From Paracoccus sp. (in: a-proteobacteria) (GTDB taxonomy: Bacteria; Pseudomonadota; Alphaproteobacteria; Rhodobacterales; Rhodobacteraceae), in the NCBI RefSeq assembly GCF_030538695.1, contig NZ_JAUNTN010000001.1:124001-188000 (forward strand): a stretch of DNA of 64,000 nt. The letters run 5' to 3'. Shown piece after piece: positions 37,699 through 47,818 of this stretch; the stretch's first letter is position 1; each line of letters opens with the position of its first letter. The notes below the pieces were generated by a model. It worked only from the letters and a program-made list of their open reading frames with translations, searched no databases and was not told the DNA's origin. A program made the position numbers and the translations under genes.

Positions 37699-37820
37699 GG
37701 TTGCCTCCTTTGCCTGTTTGACCGATGGATGGGGGCGCGCGAGGCCTGCGTCCAGCAAGGTTGCAGAAATCTCACAGGCTCTTGTCCGCAGGCGCCCTTA
37801 TGTTTCAGATTGTTACAGAA

Positions 37821-38888
37821 ATGACCCCGATGCCGCTGATCCCGACCCTGCCCGAACGAATCGCCCGCGCCCGCGCCGATCTGCGCATGGGCCTGCCGGT
37901 GCAGATCGGCGGCTGGCTGACGGCGGCGCTGGAAACGCTGACCCCCGACCGGCTGGCGGCGCTGCGCGGCTTTGGCCCGCCGCTGGCCGTGCTGACCGAG
38001 CGCCGGGCCGCGACGCTGAAGGCGCGGATCTATGATGCCGGGCTGGCGCGGGTGCAGGTGCCCGATGATGCCGACCTGCGCTGGCTGCGCGCGCTGGCCG
38101 ACCCCGCCGATGACCTGATGGTGCCGCTAAAGGGACCGCTGTTCACGCTGCGCGGCGGCAATACCGCGCCCCATGCCGCCGCGCTGGCGCTGGTGAAATC
38201 GGCGCAACTGCTGCCCGCCGCGCTGATGGTCGTGGCCCCGCCGCTGCCCGATCTGACGGTGCTGGACCCCGCCCCCCTGCGGGCCGAGCTGACCCGCGCC
38301 GCCGCCATGGCCCCGGTGGCGAACGCGCGCCTGCCGCTGAGCACGTCGGAAAACGCCCGGCTGCACATCTTTCGCCCCGACACCGGGGACGAGCCGCATT
38401 ACGCCATCGAAATCGGCGACCCGCCCCGCGATGCCCCGGTGCTGACGCGGCTGCACTCGGCCTGCTTTACCGGCGATGTGCTGGGCAGCCTGAAATGCGA
38501 TTGCGGCCCGCAATTGCACGCGGCACTGGCCGCCATGGGCACGGCAGGGGCGGGGGTGCTGCTCTATCTGAATCAAGAAGGCCGCGGCATCGGGCTGGCC
38601 AACAAGATGCGCGCCTATAGCCTGCAAAATCAGGGCTTTGACACAGTGCAGGCCAACCACCGCCTTGGCTTCGAAGATGACGAACGCGACTTCCGCACCG
38701 GCGCGGCGATCCTGCGGCGGCTGGGGTTCGACGCCGTGCGGCTGATGACCAACAACCCGCGCAAGGTGGCGATGCTGGAATCCCAGGGCATCCGCGTCGC
38801 CGAACGGGTGCCGCTGCTAACCCCGCGCAACCGCCATAACAGCGGCTATCTGGATACCAAGGCCGAAAAATCAGGGCACCTGCTGTGA
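37821..38888 (+). CDS. ribA: GTP cyclohydrolase II with N-terminal extension
   Basis: First committed step of riboflavin synthesis from GTP. The C-terminal ~200 residues hold the catalytic domain: zinc cysteines in SACFTGDVLGSLKCDCG, QEGRGIGLANKMRAY and NNPRKVAMLESQGI. The N-terminal ~150 residues (ERIARARADLRMGLPVQI and on) are not a recognisable DHBP-synthase domain; they match the extension usual in this family order. Start is uncertain (37800, 37821 or 37830). The stop overlaps the GTG of the next gene. Confidence 0.9.
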   Translation: MTPMPLIPTLPERIARARADLRMGLPVQIGGWLTAALETLTPDRLAALRGFGPPLAVLTERRAATLKARIYDAGLARVQVPDDADLRWLRALADPADDLMVPLKGPLFTLRGGNTAPHAAALALVKSAQLLPAALMVVAPPLPDLTVLDPAPLRAELTRAAAMAPVANARLPLSTSENARLHIFRPDTGDEPHYAIEIGDPPRDAPVLTRLHSACFTGDVLGSLKCDCGPQLHAALAAMGTAGAGVLLYLNQEGRGIGLANKMRAYSLQNQGFDTVQANHRLGFEDDERDFRTGAAILRRLGFDAVRLMTNNPRKVAMLESQGIRVAERVPLLTPRNRHNSGYLDTKAEKSGHLL

Positions 38889-39406
38889 CGCTGCACCTGA
38901 CCCCGCGCGGGCTGTCCGCCTTTGGCCGGATGATCCCCTGTTCCATCGGGCGCGGCGGCATCCGCCCCGACAAGCGCGAAGGCGATGGCGCCACCCCCAG
39001 CGGCACGCACCGGATCGCGCAACTCTATTACCGGCCCGACCGCCTGCCCCCGCCCGCGCCCTGGGCCATCGCCATCGGCCCGCGCGACCTGTGGTGCGAC
39101 GACCCGGCGCACCCGGCCTATAACCACGCCACCCGCGCCCCGCTGGCCGCCAGCCATGAAAAGCTGCGCCGCGCCGATCCGCTGTATGACGTGATCCTGA
39201 CCACCGACTGGAACTGGCCCGACGCCACCCCCGGCAAGGGCAGCGCCATCTTTCTGCACCAATGGCGACGCCCCGGCTTCCCAACCGAGGGCTGCATCGC
39301 CATGGCGCGGCCCAACCTGATCTGGCTGGCCAAACACGCCGCGCCGGGAACGCGGCTGATGGTTTCCTGTTTGCCTAAATACGCAAATCCGGCCGCTCAA
39401 CCATAA
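38885..39406 (+). CDS. L,D-transpeptidase (YkuD-domain) protein
   Basis: 173 residues covering a compact YkuD-like domain: IGRGGIRPDKREGDGATPSG, then SAIFLHQW and the catalytic TEGCIAMAR with nucleophile Cys. No signal peptide is visible, and GTG is the likely start (overlapping the ribA stop), so it may act in the cytoplasm or need another export route. Cross-linking or carboxypeptidase activity on peptidoglycan is the family role; this short version is related to YkuD-like proteins of unknown target. Confidence 0.8.
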   Translation: MTLHLTPRGLSAFGRMIPCSIGRGGIRPDKREGDGATPSGTHRIAQLYYRPDRLPPPAPWAIAIGPRDLWCDDPAHPAYNHATRAPLAASHEKLRRADPLYDVILTTDWNWPDATPGKGSAIFLHQWRRPGFPTEGCIAMARPNLIWLAKHAAPGTRLMVSCLPKYANPAAQP

Positions 39407-40050
39407 TCGCGCGCGCCGAATATCGCGCTGCCGACCCGCACATGAGTCGCCCCTTCGGCGATGGCGGCCTGAAAATCGGCACTCATGCCCATCGACAGCA
39501 ACGGCAGGCCCGCATCCGCCGCCAGCGAGCGCAGCAGGCGGAAATGCGGCACCGGGTCCGCGCCTTCGGGCGGGATGCACATCAAGCCGCGCGGCGACAG
39601 GCCCAGTTCGGCGCAGGCCGACAGGAAACCGGGCAGTTCATCGACCAGAACCCCCGCCTTTTGCGGCTCGTCCCCGGTGTTGACCTGCACGAACAGATCC
39701 GGCAGCACCGCCCCGTCCGCCGCCAGCCCGGCCAGCTTGCGCGCCAGCGACATGCGGTCCAGCGTGTGGATGGCGTCGAACAGCCCCACCGCCACCCGCG
39801 CCTTGTTCGATTGCAGCGGCCCGATCATATGCAGCGATACGCCCGGATAGCTGACACGCCAGCCGGGCCATTTGCCCTGCGCCTCTTGCACATAGTTTTC
39901 GCCGAACACACGCTGGCCCGCGTCCAGCACGGCCAGCACCCGGTCATCGGGCTGCACCTTGCTGACAGCGATCAGCGTCACCGTTTCCGGGTCGCGGCCC
40001 GCCTGTTCACATGCGGCCCGGATGCGGGCCTGAATATCCAAAACACCCAT
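39397..40050 (-). CDS. YggS-family PLP homeostasis protein
   Basis: 217-residue single-domain relative of the alanine-racemase N-terminal barrel that binds pyridoxal phosphate through Lys31 (TLIAVSK). Other marks are FGENYVQEAQGKW, HMIGPLQSNKAR and MGMSADFQAAIAEG near the end. It keeps PLP and amino/keto acid pools in balance rather than acting as a racemase. The ATG at 40050 gives the family start. Overlaps the L,D-transpeptidase gene by 10 bases, convergently. Confidence 0.92.
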   Translation of the reverse strand: MGVLDIQARIRAACEQAGRDPETVTLIAVSKVQPDDRVLAVLDAGQRVFGENYVQEAQGKWPGWRVSYPGVSLHMIGPLQSNKARVAVGLFDAIHTLDRMSLARKLAGLAADGAVLPDLFVQVNTGDEPQKAGVLVDELPGFLSACAELGLSPRGLMCIPPEGADPVPHFRLLRSLAADAGLPLLSMGMSADFQAAIAEGATHVRVGSAIFGARDYG

Positions 40051-40070
40051 GCCCTTACCAAACAAAAAGA

Positions 40071-40097
40071 AAAGAGCGGGCACAAGGCCCGCTCTTT
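40071..40097 (-). terminator. Intrinsic terminator of the porin gene
   Basis: Perfect 11-bp stem AAAGAGCGGGC/GCCCGCTCTTT with a 5-base loop, 24 bases past the porin stop. On the minus strand it is followed by TCTTTTTGTTTG, a T-rich tail. Confidence 0.85.
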
Positions 40098-40120
40098 CCG
40101 AAAATCATCCGATCATCAGA

Positions 40121-41056
40121 TCAGAAGTTGAAACGCACGCCCAGATCGCCGCGGGTTTCTTTTTCATAGCCACGCTCGACCGCGCCGGCCAGATAGGCAC
40201 CGCCCAGATCGTATTTGAAGCCGATACCGAAGGCATTGTCGGTTTCTTTGGCAGCCCATTCACCATCGTTGTTGGCGATGTAAGCCGACAGGGTGGTCTG
40301 CGGAGCAACAACATAGTCACCATACAGAACAATGGTCTTGCCAGCATCGACAGTGCCGATTTCGCCGTTGTCGATGTAGTTCAGACCGATACCGTTATCG
40401 GTGCCCGGCATGGTGTAATAGGCACCAACGAAGTATTTGTCGTTGTCAGCAACACCAGCGCCGTCCTGAACGGCAGCGGCCGACAGTTGCACGTCGTTCC
40501 ATTTGTAGTCAACCGAGACGGCCAGTTCTTCGGTGCTGCCCGAAGTGGTCTGGTTCGGGTCAATATAGGACAGGCGGGCGGTCAGATCGCCAACGCTATA
40601 GATCGCGGCCAGACCCTGACGCTGGTTTTCATCACCGTAGGATTTGGACGAATACGCGTAGAAGGTGTCTTCCGGGTTACCGAACGAACGGCTCAGCAGA
40701 CCGACTTCCGATTCGTAGATCAGGCCAGCTTCGTCGAAGGCGGTGTAGACGTTACCGATCTGAACGGTCGCACCCTGATAGGTGGCGTAGATCTGCGCCG
40801 GGTTCACGCCGGTGCTGGAATCGCCCTGATCCCACTGGATGCGGAAGCGCGCACCGAAATCAACGCCGATGTCCGACGAGGTGGTGGCGTGGATGTTCAA
40901 ACGAACACGCGACTGCATGTGGGTTTTCGAAACGGTGTCACCGGGATCGCTGTGATAGCTCAGCGCGGTGCGGCCATAGCCCGACAGGGTGATGTCAGCG
41001 GCAGCAACGCCAGCCGACAGAACCAGCGCGGTGGAGGCGAAAAGAGCCTTTTTCAT
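40121..41056 (-). CDS. Outer-membrane porin (Rhodobacter type)
   Basis: 311 residues with a Sec signal (MKKALFASTALVLSAGVAAA) followed by DITLSGYGRTALSYH and alternating beta strands, ending LGVRFNF with the C-terminal Phe that the BAM complex recognises. It forms a 16-strand trimeric diffusion pore in the outer membrane. The start has GAGGGAAC upstream; the frame continues open upstream without porin-like sequence. Codon choice is noticeably less GC-skewed than neighbours, as expected for a highly expressed protein. Confidence 0.92.
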   Translation of the reverse strand: MKKALFASTALVLSAGVAAADITLSGYGRTALSYHSDPGDTVSKTHMQSRVRLNIHATTSSDIGVDFGARFRIQWDQGDSSTGVNPAQIYATYQGATVQIGNVYTAFDEAGLIYESEVGLLSRSFGNPEDTFYAYSSKSYGDENQRQGLAAIYSVGDLTARLSYIDPNQTTSGSTEELAVSVDYKWNDVQLSAAAVQDGAGVADNDKYFVGAYYTMPGTDNGIGLNYIDNGEIGTVDAGKTIVLYGDYVVAPQTTLSAYIANNDGEWAAKETDNAFGIGFKYDLGGAYLAGAVERGYEKETRGDLGVRFNF

Positions 41057-41389
41057 GGTGATGTTCCCTCTTGTCTCTCTGTTGCCCAAGCTCGGCCTTG
41101 ACCGGTCCGGGGATGAGAACGGTTTGAGCCTTTCCGAGCGTTGATGCAACGGAATCACCCCGGTCGATAATTCTTTAGTCAAATCTGTGATGCACAAGCG
41201 CCACACCCTGTTGCAACAGCCCCGAAAACGCCATCGCAACCTTAAATTGCAGGGCCGCGGGCCGGATGACGCGGCAGCCGCAGCCGAATGCGCCGGAATG
41301 CCCAAGGCGCTTGTCGCGGCAGGTGGTTCCGCGCTATGGCTGGGCATCCGCGACCAGCGGGCCGTCTGACTGCTTTACGGGAATATGCC
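41057..41389. other. Porin / DUF3576 intergenic region, no gene seen
   Basis: 333 bases between divergent genes. It holds the porin leader and a moderately AT-rich patch around 41160-41200 with TTGACT on the minus strand (near 41175-41190), a candidate -35 box. No hairpin or short gene could be supported. Confidence 0.4.
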
Positions 41390-41863
41390 ATGTCCGCCCA
41401 AGCCCTGCGACTGACCCTTGCCCTTGGCCTCTGCGCCGGTCTTGCTGCCTGTGGCGGCTTGCGGCTGGGCGGCGGCGGGTCCGACACCGGGGCCGCGCCG
41501 CGCCCCGAACAGCGCGAAACCACCATATGGGAGGCGTTTCGCGGCCGCGATAACCCCAACAATACGGTGGGCGTGAACAAATATCTGTGGAACGCCAGCC
41601 TTGAGGTGCTGAATTTTCTGCCGGTGCAATCGGTTGATCCGTTCACCGGCGTGATCGTCACCGGCTATGGCACGCCGCCGGGCGGCGGGCGCAGCTATCG
41701 CGCGACGATCAAGATCAGCGATCCGGCGCTGGACGCGCGCAGCCTGAAACTGTCGCTGCAAGGGGCGGGCGGGTCTGCCGTGGCCCCCGATACCGTGCGC
41801 GCGGTCGAAGATGCGATCCTGACCCGCGCCCGGCAGCTGCGCATTCAGGACGGGCGGCTGTAA
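41390..41863 (+). CDS. DUF3576 lipoprotein
   Basis: 157 residues with a lipoprotein signal (lipobox LAAC, Cys21), then a Gly-rich spacer and the conserved DUF3576 body: TIWEAFRGRDNPNNTVGVNK, YLWNASLEVLNFLPVQSVDP and GVIVTGYGTPPGG. Function unknown; the family is common in alphaproteobacteria and usually lies just before leuS and lptE as here, which hints at an envelope role. Confidence 0.88.
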   Translation: MSAQALRLTLALGLCAGLAACGGLRLGGGGSDTGAAPRPEQRETTIWEAFRGRDNPNNTVGVNKYLWNASLEVLNFLPVQSVDPFTGVIVTGYGTPPGGGRSYRATIKISDPALDARSLKLSLQGAGGSAVAPDTVRAVEDAILTRARQLRIQDGRL

Positions 41864-41944
41864 TCCACTAGGCGTAAGGCGTCACTGGACCCGAGCGGCG
41901 TCTGGGGCTAAACCCGGCGGGCGAAATATGCCCGAGGAAGCCCC

Positions 41945-44476
41945 ATGCCCTATACCCCGTCGAACAGCGAAGCGCACTGGCAACAGGCATGGGCCGAGGC
42001 GGGCAGCTTTACCGCGACCCGCGACGACCGGCCGAAATATTATGTGCTGGAAATGTTCCCCTATCCCTCGGGGCGCATCCACATGGGCCATGTGCGCAAC
42101 TATACCATGGGCGACGTGGTGGCGCGATATAAGCGCGCGCAGGGCTTTTCCGTGCTGCATCCGATGGGCTGGGACGCCTTCGGGATGCCCGCCGAAAACG
42201 CCGCGATGGAACAGGGCGGCCACCCGCGCGACTGGACCTATGGCAATATCGCCACCATGCGCGATCAGTTGCGCCCGCTTGGCCTGTCCATCGACTGGTC
42301 GCGCGAATTCGCCACCTGCGACGATGCCTATGTGCATCAGCAGCAGGCGATGTTCCTTGATATGCTGGAAGCCGGGCTGATTACCCGCAAGTCGGCTCAG
42401 GTCAACTGGGACCCGGTCGATATGACCGTGCTGGCGAATGAACAGGTGATCGACGGCAAGGGCTGGCGATCCGGCGCGCAGGTCGAACGGCGCGAGCTGA
42501 CACAGTGGTTCTTCCGCATCTCCGACTATTCCGACGAATTGCTGTCGGCGCTGGACGGGCTGACCGGCTGGCCGGAAAAGGTCCGCACCATGCAGGCCAA
42601 CTGGATCGGCAAATCGCGCGGGCTGCAATTCCGGTTCGACACGGTGGACCTGCCCGATTTCCCGCAGATCGAGGTTTACACCACCCGCCCCGACACGTTG
42701 ATGGGCGCGTCCTTCGTGGCGCTGTCGCCCGATCACCCGCTGGTCAAATCGCTGATGGACCGCCCCGACATCGCCGCCTTTGTCGAGGAATGCCGCAAGA
42801 TCGGCACGACAGAAGAGGCGATCGAAACCGCGCCCAAGCTGGGTTTCGACACCGGGCTGCGCGTGCGCCATCCGCTGGACCCGGCATGGGAATTGCCGAT
42901 CTGGATCGCCAATTTCGTGCTGATGGATTACGGCACCGGCGCGATCTTCGGGTCGCCCGCGCATGACGAACGCGACCACGAATTTGCAACGAAATACGCC
43001 CTGCCGATCCGCGCCACCTTTGGTCAGCCGGGCATGTCGCAGGAACAGGCCGATGAGCTGGTCACAGCCGCGCCCTATGTGCCGCTGAAATCCGAAACCG
43101 TGACCTATGTGCGCGGCTTTGCCGGGGCAACGGATCAAACCGGCGACGATGCCGTGACCGCCGCCATCACCGTGGCCGAACAGGGCGGCTGGGGCGAGAG
43201 CGTGACCAAATTCCGCCTGCGCGACTGGGGCATCTCGCGGCAACGCTATTGGGGCTGCCCGATCCCGGTCGTGCATTGCGAGACCTGCGGCACCGTGCCG
43301 GAATCCAAGGAAAACCTGCCGGTGCTGTTACCGCTGGACGTCAGCTTTGACACGCCCGGCAACCCGCTGGACCGCCACCCGACCTGGCGGCAGACCACCT
43401 GCCCCAAATGCGGCGGCGCGGCGCGTCGGGAAACCGATACGATGGACACATTCGTTGATTCGTCGTGGTATTATGCGCGGTTCACCTCGCCGGGGGCGGC
43501 CACGCCCACCGACCGCGCTGACGCCGATTACTGGATGAACGTCGATCAGTATATCGGCGGCATCGAACATGCGATTCTGCACCTGCTGTATTCGCGATTC
43601 TTCGCCCGCGCGATGGTGAAAACCGGGCATCTGCCCGATGCGGCGTGCGAACCGTTCAACGCGCTGTTCACGCAGGGCATGGTCACGCATGAGATCTATC
43701 AGACCACCGACGCGCAGTCCCGCCCGGTCTATCACCTGCCCGAGGATGTAAGCGACGGCAAACTGGCCGACGGCACGCCGGTGACGGTGATTCCCTCGGC
43801 CAAGATGTCGAAATCGAAAAAGAACGTGGTGGACCCGGTGAATATCGTGTCCAGCTTTGGCGCCGATACCGCGCGCTGGTTCATGCTGTCCGACAGCCCG
43901 CCCGAACGCGACGTGGAATGGACCGCATCCGGGGCCGAGGCGGCGCATAAATTCCTGGCCCGCGTCTGGCGTCTGGCCGAGGATGTGCAGGATGGCCCCG
44001 CCGACCCCGATCTGGCCCGCGCGGCGCATCGCGCCATTGCCGAGGTGACGAAATCCATTGAAACCTTTGCCTTTAACAAGGCGGTGGCGGCGCTTTACAC
44101 GCTGGCGGGTGCCATCGGCAAATCGCCTGCGGGCGGCGAATCGCGCCGCGATGCGCTGCGGATCATGGCGCAGCTGATGGCACCGATGGTGCCGCATCTG
44201 GCCGAAGACCTGTGGCAGATGTCCGGCGGCACCGGCATGGTGGTGGATGCGGCATGGCCGCAGGCCGACCCTGCGCTGTTGCAGGACGACAGCGTGACCC
44301 TGCCGATCCAGATCAACGGCAAGCGCCGCACCGAGATCACCGTGCCCAAGGACATGCCCAAGGATCAGATCGAGGCCTTGGTGCTGGCCGATGACACCGT
44401 GCAACGCTTTCTGGACGGGGCCGCGATCAAAAAGCTGATCGTCGTGCCCGGCCGCATCGTCAACGTGGTGGCGTGA
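41945..44476 (+). CDS. leuS: Leucyl-tRNA synthetase
   Basis: Charges tRNA-Leu. 843 residues. Class I signatures are HMGH at 46-49 and KMSKS at 620-624. The CP1 editing domain lies in between ([30 protein letters not shown]), a zinc-knuckle-like CPKCGG precedes WYYARFTSP, and the C-terminal domain is VKVPG-like ([14 protein letters not shown]). The ATG at 41945 gives the standard start MPYTPSN. It is translationally coupled to lptE (TGATG). Confidence 0.97.
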   Translation: MPYTPSNSEAHWQQAWAEAGSFTATRDDRPKYYVLEMFPYPSGRIHMGHVRNYTMGDVVARYKRAQGFSVLHPMGWDAFGMPAENAAMEQGGHPRDWTYGNIATMRDQLRPLGLSIDWSREFATCDDAYVHQQQAMFLDMLEAGLITRKSAQVNWDPVDMTVLANEQVIDGKGWRSGAQVERRELTQWFFRISDYSDELLSALDGLTGWPEKVRTMQANWIGKSRGLQFRFDTVDLPDFPQIEVYTTRPDTLMGASFVALSPDHPLVKSLMDRPDIAAFVEECRKIGTTEEAIETAPKLGFDTGLRVRHPLDPAWELPIWIANFVLMDYGTGAIFGSPAHDERDHEFATKYALPIRATFGQPGMSQEQADELVTAAPYVPLKSETVTYVRGFAGATDQTGDDAVTAAITVAEQGGWGESVTKFRLRDWGISRQRYWGCPIPVVHCETCGTVPESKENLPVLLPLDVSFDTPGNPLDRHPTWRQTTCPKCGGAARRETDTMDTFVDSSWYYARFTSPGAATPTDRADADYWMNVDQYIGGIEHAILHLLYSRFFARAMVKTGHLPDAACEPFNALFTQGMVTHEIYQTTDAQSRPVYHLPEDVSDGKLADGTPVTVIPSAKMSKSKKNVVDPVNIVSSFGADTARWFMLSDSPPERDVEWTASGAEAAHKFLARVWRLAEDVQDGPADPDLARAAHRAIAEVTKSIETFAFNKAVAALYTLAGAIGKSPAGGESRRDALRIMAQLMAPMVPHLAEDLWQMSGGTGMVVDAAWPQADPALLQDDSVTLPIQINGKRRTEITVPKDMPKDQIEALVLADDTVQRFLDGAAIKKLIVVPGRIVNVVA

Positions 44477-45000
44477 TGGCGATGCGCAGCACCGGGCCGC
44501 TTGCTCAGCTCGCCCCCCGCCGGGGCACGCCGCGCCGCACCGTGCTGGCCGCGCTGGCGCTGCTGGCACTGACGGGCTGCGGCATGACCCCGGTCTATGG
44601 GCCGGGCAGCCCGGCCAAGGCGCTGTTCGGGCAGGTGCGCCCGAAAGACGCCTCGACCTTCGACGAATTCACCTTTAACCGCCGCATCAGCGAACGGCTG
44701 GGACCAGAGGGGGCGGATTACGCCCTGTCCTATACGCTGCGGTTCGGCGCGGTGCCGCAGGGCATCACCCCGGACGAGGTGACGACCCGCTATTCCCTGA
44801 ACGGCACCGCCGATTTCACCCTGACCGATGCGGCGGGCCATGTGGTCACGCGCGGGCGGGTCAGCAATTTCACGTCCTTCTCCACCACCGGCACCACGGT
44901 TGCCTCGCTGATGGCGGATGTGGACGCGCGGGAGCGGCTGGCGCGGATGCTGGCCGATCAGGTGGTGACGCGGCTGATCGCCGCCGTCGCGGCACAGTGA
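44476..45000 (+). CDS. lptE: LPS-assembly lipoprotein LptE
   Basis: 174 residues; plugs the LptD barrel that inserts lipopolysaccharide in the outer membrane. A basic N-terminus, hydrophobic stretch and lipobox LTGC (Cys35) are followed by GMTPVYGPGSPAKAL, the usual start of alphaproteobacterial LptE, and a two-sheet domain ending in helix LADQVVTRLIAAV. Lies in the conserved leuS-lptE-holA order. An in-frame GTG three bases earlier is also possible. Confidence 0.88.
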   Translation: MAMRSTGPLAQLAPRRGTPRRTVLAALALLALTGCGMTPVYGPGSPAKALFGQVRPKDASTFDEFTFNRRISERLGPEGADYALSYTLRFGAVPQGITPDEVTTRYSLNGTADFTLTDAAGHVVTRGRVSNFTSFSTTGTTVASLMADVDARERLARMLADQVVTRLIAAVAAQ

Positions 45001-46025
45001 ACCTGAAGGGCGGCGAGATCGCGCGCTATCTGGCGCGGCCCGACCCGGCCCGGCCTGCGCTGCTGATCTATGGCAATGACGCCATGCGCGTGGCGCTGAA
45101 ACGGGCCGAGGCGGTGAAATCGCTGACCGGTCCCAATGCCGACGAAGAAATGCGCCTGACCCGCATGGCGGGCGGCGATCTGCGCAAAGACCCGGCGGCG
45201 CTGATGGATGCGATCAAAGAGGTCGGCTTCTTTCCCGGCCCGCGCGTGGTGCTGGTCGAAGATACGCCCGATGCCGTGGCCGATACCGTCGCCGCCGCGC
45301 TGGCCGAATGGCGCGCGGGCGATGCGGTGATGGTGGTCACGGCGGGCAATCTGTCGAAATCCTCGGCGCTGCGCAAACTGTTCGAACCTCACGCGCAGGC
45401 CGTGGCCGCCGCCATCTATGACGAACCGCCCGGCGAGGACGAGATCACCCGCTGGCTGGCCGATGCCGGTCTGCATCAGGTGCCGCGCGATGCCATGCGC
45501 GACCTGCTGACGCTGGCCCGCGCGCTGGACCCCGGCGATCTGCGGCAGGTGATCGAAAAGATCGGGCTGTATAAATACGACGACCCCAGCCCTCTGACCC
45601 CCGAAGATGTCGCGCTGATGGCCCCCGCCACGATCGAGGCCGATCTGGACGCCGCCATCCATGCCGCAGCCGAGGGCAAGACCGCCGATCTGGGCCTGAT
45701 GATGCGCCGGATCGAGGCGCAGGGTGTCAGCCCGGTGACGCTGTGCATCGCGGCGCAGCGGCATTTTCGCGCGCTGCATGCGGCGGCGACCGATCCGGGC
45801 GGGCCGGTGGCCGGGCTGATGCGGCAGCGCCCGCCGGTCTTTGGCCCGCGCCGCGACCGCATGGCCCGGCAGGCGCAAAGCTGGGGCGCGATGAAGCTGG
45901 AAGACGCGCTGCATCACCTGATCGAAACCGATCTGACGCTGCGCTCATCCTCGCGCGCGCCGCAGATGGCGCTGGTCGAACGGGCGCTGATCCGGCTGTC
46001 GCATCTGTCCGGCGGGCGGCGATGA
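44997..46025 (+). CDS. holA: DNA polymerase III delta subunit
   Basis: Clamp-loader subunit that opens the beta clamp. 342 residues: YGNDAMRVALKRAEAVKSL in domain I, VVLVEDTPDAV and DAVMVVTAGNLSKSSALRKL, then the helical domains with GDLRQVIEKIGLY and the C-terminal collar domain. GTG start overlaps the lptE stop, and its own stop overlaps the next ATG, so three genes are coupled. Confidence 0.92.
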   Translation: MNLKGGEIARYLARPDPARPALLIYGNDAMRVALKRAEAVKSLTGPNADEEMRLTRMAGGDLRKDPAALMDAIKEVGFFPGPRVVLVEDTPDAVADTVAAALAEWRAGDAVMVVTAGNLSKSSALRKLFEPHAQAVAAAIYDEPPGEDEITRWLADAGLHQVPRDAMRDLLTLARALDPGDLRQVIEKIGLYKYDDPSPLTPEDVALMAPATIEADLDAAIHAAAEGKTADLGLMMRRIEAQGVSPVTLCIAAQRHFRALHAAATDPGGPVAGLMRQRPPVFGPRRDRMARQAQSWGAMKLEDALHHLIETDLTLRSSSRAPQMALVERALIRLSHLSGGRR

Positions 46026-47230
46026 GCCAGCAGGCGCTGGTCATCGGCGCAGGCCCGGCGGGGCTGATGGCGGCCGGGGTGCTGGCGGCGGGCGGGGCGC
46101 AGGTCATCCTGGCCGAGGCCATGCCAACCCCCGCGCGCAAGTTTCTGATGGCGGGCAAATCGGGGCTGAACCTGACGCGGCATCAGCCTTTGGCCGAATT
46201 TGCGGCGCAGGTTTCCATGGGCGCGACGGATGCGCAACTGCGCAGGCAGCAGGCGATTCTGGCGGATTTCGGCCCGGATCAGGTTCAGGATTGGGCGCGC
46301 GGGCTGGGTGTGGACCTGTTCACCGGCTCGACCGGGCGGGTCTTTCCGGTCGGGATGAAGGCGTCGCCCCTGCTGCGGGCATGGCTGGCACGGCTGCGCG
46401 GCGCGGGGGTGGACCTGCGCACCCGCTGGCGATGGCGCGGGTTTGCCGGCGACGGTTTCGCCTTTGACACGCCCGCCGGGCCGCAGGTGATCCGGCCCGG
46501 TGCCTGCGTGCTGGCGCTTGGCGGGGCAAGCTGGCCGCGGCTGGGGTCTGATGCGGCATGGGTGCCGTGGCTGGCGGCGCGCGGCGTGCCGGTGGTGCCG
46601 TTCCAGCCCGCGAATATGGGGTTTTTCGTCGATTGGTCGGCCCCGATGGCGCGGCACTTTGGCGCGGCGGTCAAGGGCGTGGCGATCCGCGCGGGCGGGC
46701 AGCTCAGCCGGGGCGAATGGGTCATCACCCGCGACGGGATCGAGGGCGGCGGCGTCTATACCGTGGCGGCGGCCCTGCGCGAGGGGGCGGCAGCCACGGT
46801 CGATCTGGCCCCCGATCTGGATGCGGCGGCCTTGGCGGGCCGGTTCGCGCGGCCACGGGGCAAGCTGTCGGTCGGCAACTGGCTGCGCCGGGTTCTGGGC
46901 GATCCGGTGCGGGCCGCGCTGTTGCTGGAATGGGGCCAGCCCCTGCCCGGTAATCCCTTGGCACTGGCCATTGCGGCCAAGGCATTGCCATTGCGTCATC
47001 GCCGACCGATGGGACTGGCGCGGGCGATTTCCAGCGCCGGAGGCATCGGCTGGGACGGGCTGGACGATGATCTGCAACTGCGCGCCATTCCCGGCTGTTT
47101 CGCCGCAGGCGAGATGCTGGACTGGGAGGCCCCGACCGGCGGCTATCTGCTGACCTTTTCCATGGCCAGCGGCCGGCTGGCCGCGCGCGGGGCACTGGCA
47201 CGGCTGCGCACCCGGCAGATGTCGCCCTAA
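46022..47230 (+). CDS. YhiN-like NAD(P)/FAD-dependent oxidoreductase (TIGR03862-type flavoprotein)
   Basis: 402 residues. Dinucleotide motif VIGAGPAGLMAAGVLAAGG at 6-24, FLMAGKSGLNLTRHQP near 43-58, GASWPRLGSDAAW in the middle and the C-terminal GEMLDWEAPTGGYLLT. This is the HI0933/YhiN flavoprotein family; its reaction is not established. Coupled to holA by ATGA. Its stop overlaps the convergent GST gene by 4 bases. Confidence 0.88.
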   Translation: MSQQALVIGAGPAGLMAAGVLAAGGAQVILAEAMPTPARKFLMAGKSGLNLTRHQPLAEFAAQVSMGATDAQLRRQQAILADFGPDQVQDWARGLGVDLFTGSTGRVFPVGMKASPLLRAWLARLRGAGVDLRTRWRWRGFAGDGFAFDTPAGPQVIRPGACVLALGGASWPRLGSDAAWVPWLAARGVPVVPFQPANMGFFVDWSAPMARHFGAAVKGVAIRAGGQLSRGEWVITRDGIEGGGVYTVAAALREGAAATVDLAPDLDAAALAGRFARPRGKLSVGNWLRRVLGDPVRAALLLEWGQPLPGNPLALAIAAKALPLRHRRPMGLARAISSAGGIGWDGLDDDLQLRAIPGCFAAGEMLDWEAPTGGYLLTFSMASGRLAARGALARLRTRQMSP

Positions 47231-47814
47231 CGCGCCGCCGCCCGCTTGAACGCAGGCCGGGCGCGCATCTGATCCAGATAATCCGACAGCCGGTGTTCGA
47301 TGATCGGGAATTTCGCCGTCAGCGCCCAGATCAGGCAATGGGTCAGGATGATGTCGGGCACGGTCATCGCCTCGCCCATCAGGAAGGGGCCGTCGGCCAT
47401 GCGGTGGGCCAGCACCTTTTGGCTGCGCTGAAATTCCCACCGCAGAGTGTTCTTGATCCCGGCCATACGCATTTCCTGAGGCAGCACAAAACTGTGCCGC
47501 GCGGCCAGCCACAGCGCCGCATCGAATTCATCCAGCAGAAACTGGGTCAGGCTGTCCTGTCTCGCACGATCCAGCGAGCCGGCGGGATGGGTCAACTGGC
47601 CGTGGCGATCCGCCAGATAGGTCAGGATCGCGGTGGAATCGGTGATCGGCGTGCCATCGTCGATCAGCACCGGCACCTTGCCCGCCGGGTTAAAGGGCGC
47701 CACCCCGTCGCTTTGCGGCAGGGCGGGGACGTGGGTGTAGGGCAGGCCCAACTCTTCCAGCGCCCACAGAACCCGCAGGGTGCGCGATTGCGATGTGCCG
47801 ATGACCGTCAGCAT
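47227..47814 (-). CDS. Glutathione S-transferase family protein
   Basis: 195 residues: thioredoxin-like N-terminal domain (IGTSQSRTLRVLWALEELGL, then the cis-Pro loop GKVPVLI and DSTAILTYLADRHG) and an all-helical C-terminal domain (MTVPDIILTHCLIWAL). Conjugation or glutathione-dependent isomerisation is possible; the substrate is unknown. It starts 4 bases after the thioesterase stop, so both are in one transcription unit. Confidence 0.88.
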   Translation of the reverse strand: MLTVIGTSQSRTLRVLWALEELGLPYTHVPALPQSDGVAPFNPAGKVPVLIDDGTPITDSTAILTYLADRHGQLTHPAGSLDRARQDSLTQFLLDEFDAALWLAARHSFVLPQEMRMAGIKNTLRWEFQRSQKVLAHRMADGPFLMGEAMTVPDIILTHCLIWALTAKFPIIEHRLSDYLDQMRARPAFKRAAAR

Positions 47815-47818
47815 TCCC

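Noticed and set aside
41918..41944. Possible further copy of the GGATATTT element before leuS (GAAATATGCCCGAGG)
   Set aside because: Only a short piece resembles the element and the order of parts differs; likely chance.
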